Part shown: piece by piece, positions 6,082 to 6,891 of the stretch
Position numbering within the stretch: position 1 is the stretch's first letter
How the letters are laid out: each line of letters starts with the position of its first letter
Assembly (NCBI GenBank): GCA_934667845.1
Contig: CAKUMQ010000093.1
Span: 1 to 6,891, forward strand
Length of the DNA stretch: 6,891 nucleotides
Origin: an uncultured Eubacteriales bacterium
GTDB taxonomy: Bacteria; Bacillota; Clostridia; Oscillospirales; Acutalibacteraceae
Reading direction: 5' to 3'
The notes under the pieces: model-generated
What the model was told of the DNA's origin: nothing
The model's database searches: none
The model's input: the letters and a program-made list of their open reading frames with translations, nothing else
Translations under genes and position numbers: made by a program

Positions 6082-6459
6082 ATGGCAAAGGACGTCAATG
6101 AGCTGCTCGGCGTGTCCATGGACCGCATCAAAGAGATGGTGGACGTGGATACCGTAGTCGGCACGCCGATCACCGTCGGCGCGGTCACGCTGATTCCCGT
6201 TTCGCGCGTGACCTACGGAGTTGCGGGAGGCGGCAGCGATCTGCCCTCCAAGAGCGATCGCCAGCTGTTCGGTGGCGGAAGCGGCGCGGGCATTTCGGTC
6301 ACGCCGATCGCTTTTCTCGTGGTAAACGACGGCAAGGTATCGGTCACGCCGCTGCTGTCGCGGCCGGATTCGCAGGATAACCTCGTCAGTATGATCCCCG
6401 GCGTGGTCGACAGGGTGGCGGATCTGATCCAGTCCCGCAAAGACGGGGAGGAAAAATAA
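6082..6459 (+). CDS. gerW: GerW family sporulation/germination protein (YtfJ)
   Basis: A 125-residue protein of the GerW (formerly YtfJ) family. In Bacillus subtilis it is made in the forespore and is needed for normal spore germination with some germinants; its biochemical activity is not known. Visible family hallmarks are the opening 'VNELLGVSMDRIKEMVDVDT' (5-24), 'VVGTPI' followed by 'TLIPVSRVTYGVAGGGSD' (36-53), the Gly-rich 'FGGGSGAGISVTPIAFLVV' (63-81), and the helical tail 'IPGVVDRVADLI' (105-116). The full length matches the family. ATG 6082 has an excellent ribosome binding site, GGAGG (6069-6073), 8 bases upstream and overlapping the end of the DUF2953 gene. Its presence is the main reason to think the organism forms spores, though some non-sporulating relatives keep it. 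No separate promoter is apparent. Confidence 0.93.
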   Translation: MAKDVNELLGVSMDRIKEMVDVDTVVGTPITVGAVTLIPVSRVTYGVAGGGSDLPSKSDRQLFGGGSGAGISVTPIAFLVVNDGKVSVTPLLSRPDSQDNLVSMIPGVVDRVADLIQSRKDGEEK

Positions 6460-6515
6460 CCGCGCTGCTCATGTTTGCCGCTTTTTCGGCATAGGCTTCC
6501 GAGGGAGGAATGTCT
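6460..6515 (+). other. Short spacer between gerW and the carboxypeptidase gene
   Basis: These 56 bases contain a small hairpin (TGCCG 6476-6480 paired with CGGCA 6487-6491, loop CTTTTT) and the carboxypeptidase ribosome binding site GGGAGG. There is no T-run after the stem, so I do not read it as a terminator. I found no convincing vegetative or forespore sigma-factor promoter, and the carboxypeptidase gene is probably transcribed with the operon. Confidence 0.45.
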
Positions 6516-6891
6516 ATGTGGAAAAAGTGGTTGTGCGGAGTGGGATTTGTCTGTCTGATCGGCAGTGCGGCGGCGGAGCCCGCCGTGTCTTCGCTGTCTG
6601 CCGTGCTGTATCTGCCGGAGACGCAGGAGGTGCTGTGGGAAAAGGATGCGGATACCAAGCGGCCGATGGCATCGACGACAAAGCTCATGACGGCGCTTTT
6701 GGCGGCGGAGGAGCTGCCGCTTGACGCCGAGATCACTGTGCCGCCCGAGGCGGTGCGGGTCGAAGGCTCGTCGCTCGGGCTGCGCGGCGGGGACAGACTG
6801 ACGGTGCGGGATCTGCTGACCGGGCTGCTGCTCGAATCGGGCAACGATGCCGCCAACACGGCGGCACTGGCAGTTGACGGCAGCTTAGAGG
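6516..6891 (+). CDS. dacF: D-alanyl-D-alanine carboxypeptidase (PBP5/DacF type), 3' end missing
   Basis: The first 125 residues of a serine DD-carboxypeptidase (peptidase S11) that removes the terminal D-Ala from peptidoglycan stem peptides outside the membrane. Residues 1-20 form a signal peptide (MWKKW, hydrophobic core, likely cleavage after 'GSAAA'). The active-site tetrad is S53-T-T-K56 in 'MASTTKLMTA', and the second motif is S108-G109-N110 in 'LLLESGNDAANTAAL'; the third (KTG) would lie beyond the right edge. 'AVLYLPETQEVLWEKDAD' (29-46) is the usual lead-in. ATG 6516 is preferred over in-frame ATG 6510, because GGAGG (6504-6508) sits 7 bases before the former and only 1 before the latter. 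Following gerW, it most resembles sporulation-associated DacF/DacB-type enzymes; the symbol rests on context, so dacA-like housekeeping use is possible. Confidence 0.88.
   Translation, partial: MWKKWLCGVGFVCLIGSAAAEPAVSSLSAVLYLPETQEVLWEKDADTKRPMASTTKLMTALLAAEELPLDAEITVPPEAVRVEGSSLGLRGGDRLTVRDLLTGLLLESGNDAANTAALAVDGSLE

Noticed and set aside
6476..6491. Small hairpin after gerW as a terminator
   Set aside because: The stem is only 5 base pairs, the Ts are in the loop instead of after the stem, and the next gene follows at once.
6460..6515. Forespore sigma-factor promoter before the carboxypeptidase gene
   Set aside because: A GCATA string is present at 6488-6492, but no matching -10 element lies at the right distance before the start codon.

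Overview
The window looks like a chromosomal segment of a GC-rich, probably spore-forming member of the Clostridia (Oscillospiraceae/Ruminococcaceae-like). This rests on the gene order M50 protease - scpA - scpB - DUF2953 - gerW (ytfJ) - dacF-type carboxypeptidase, on strong Gram-positive ribosome binding sites (GGAGG and variants), on a lipoprotein-type solute-binding protein, and on low-GC promoters set in otherwise GC-rich DNA. The taxon is inferred from family content, not from a marker gene.

Layout. Bases 1-1492 on the minus strand hold the N-terminal 497 codons of a family 5 (peptide/nickel type) ABC transporter substrate-binding lipoprotein. The gene leaves the window at the left edge, where permease and ATPase partners might lie. 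Bases 1493-1783 are a divergent intergenic region. It has a very good extended -10 promoter for the transporter gene, a GC hairpin in that gene's leader, and a weaker candidate promoter for the rightward genes. Bases 1784-3228 carry a two-gene rightward unit: a trimeric-type dUTPase and a D-2-hydroxyacid dehydrogenase whose ribosome binding site overlaps the dUTPase stop codon. A 104-base gap then contains a well-formed promoter.

From 3333 to the right edge runs a tightly packed rightward operon: a site-2-type metalloprotease, scpA, scpB, a DUF2953 membrane-anchored protein, gerW and the start of a D-Ala-D-Ala carboxypeptidase. Gaps inside it are 11, 14, -4, 4 and 56 bases. ScpA and ScpB are the kleisin and winged-helix partners of SMC condensin, which compacts and segregates chromosomes. 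The downstream genes point to the cell or spore envelope and to sporulation/germination, so the operon joins chromosome organisation to envelope and spore functions.

I found no tRNA, rRNA, CRISPR array, insertion sequence, phage gene or convincing intrinsic terminator. Most of the window is ordinary clostridial core genome. The points most worth a second look are a large insertion inside the substrate-binding protein, the structured divergent regulatory region, and the uncharacterised DUF2953 protein between scpB and gerW. I do not see a clearly new multi-gene system.
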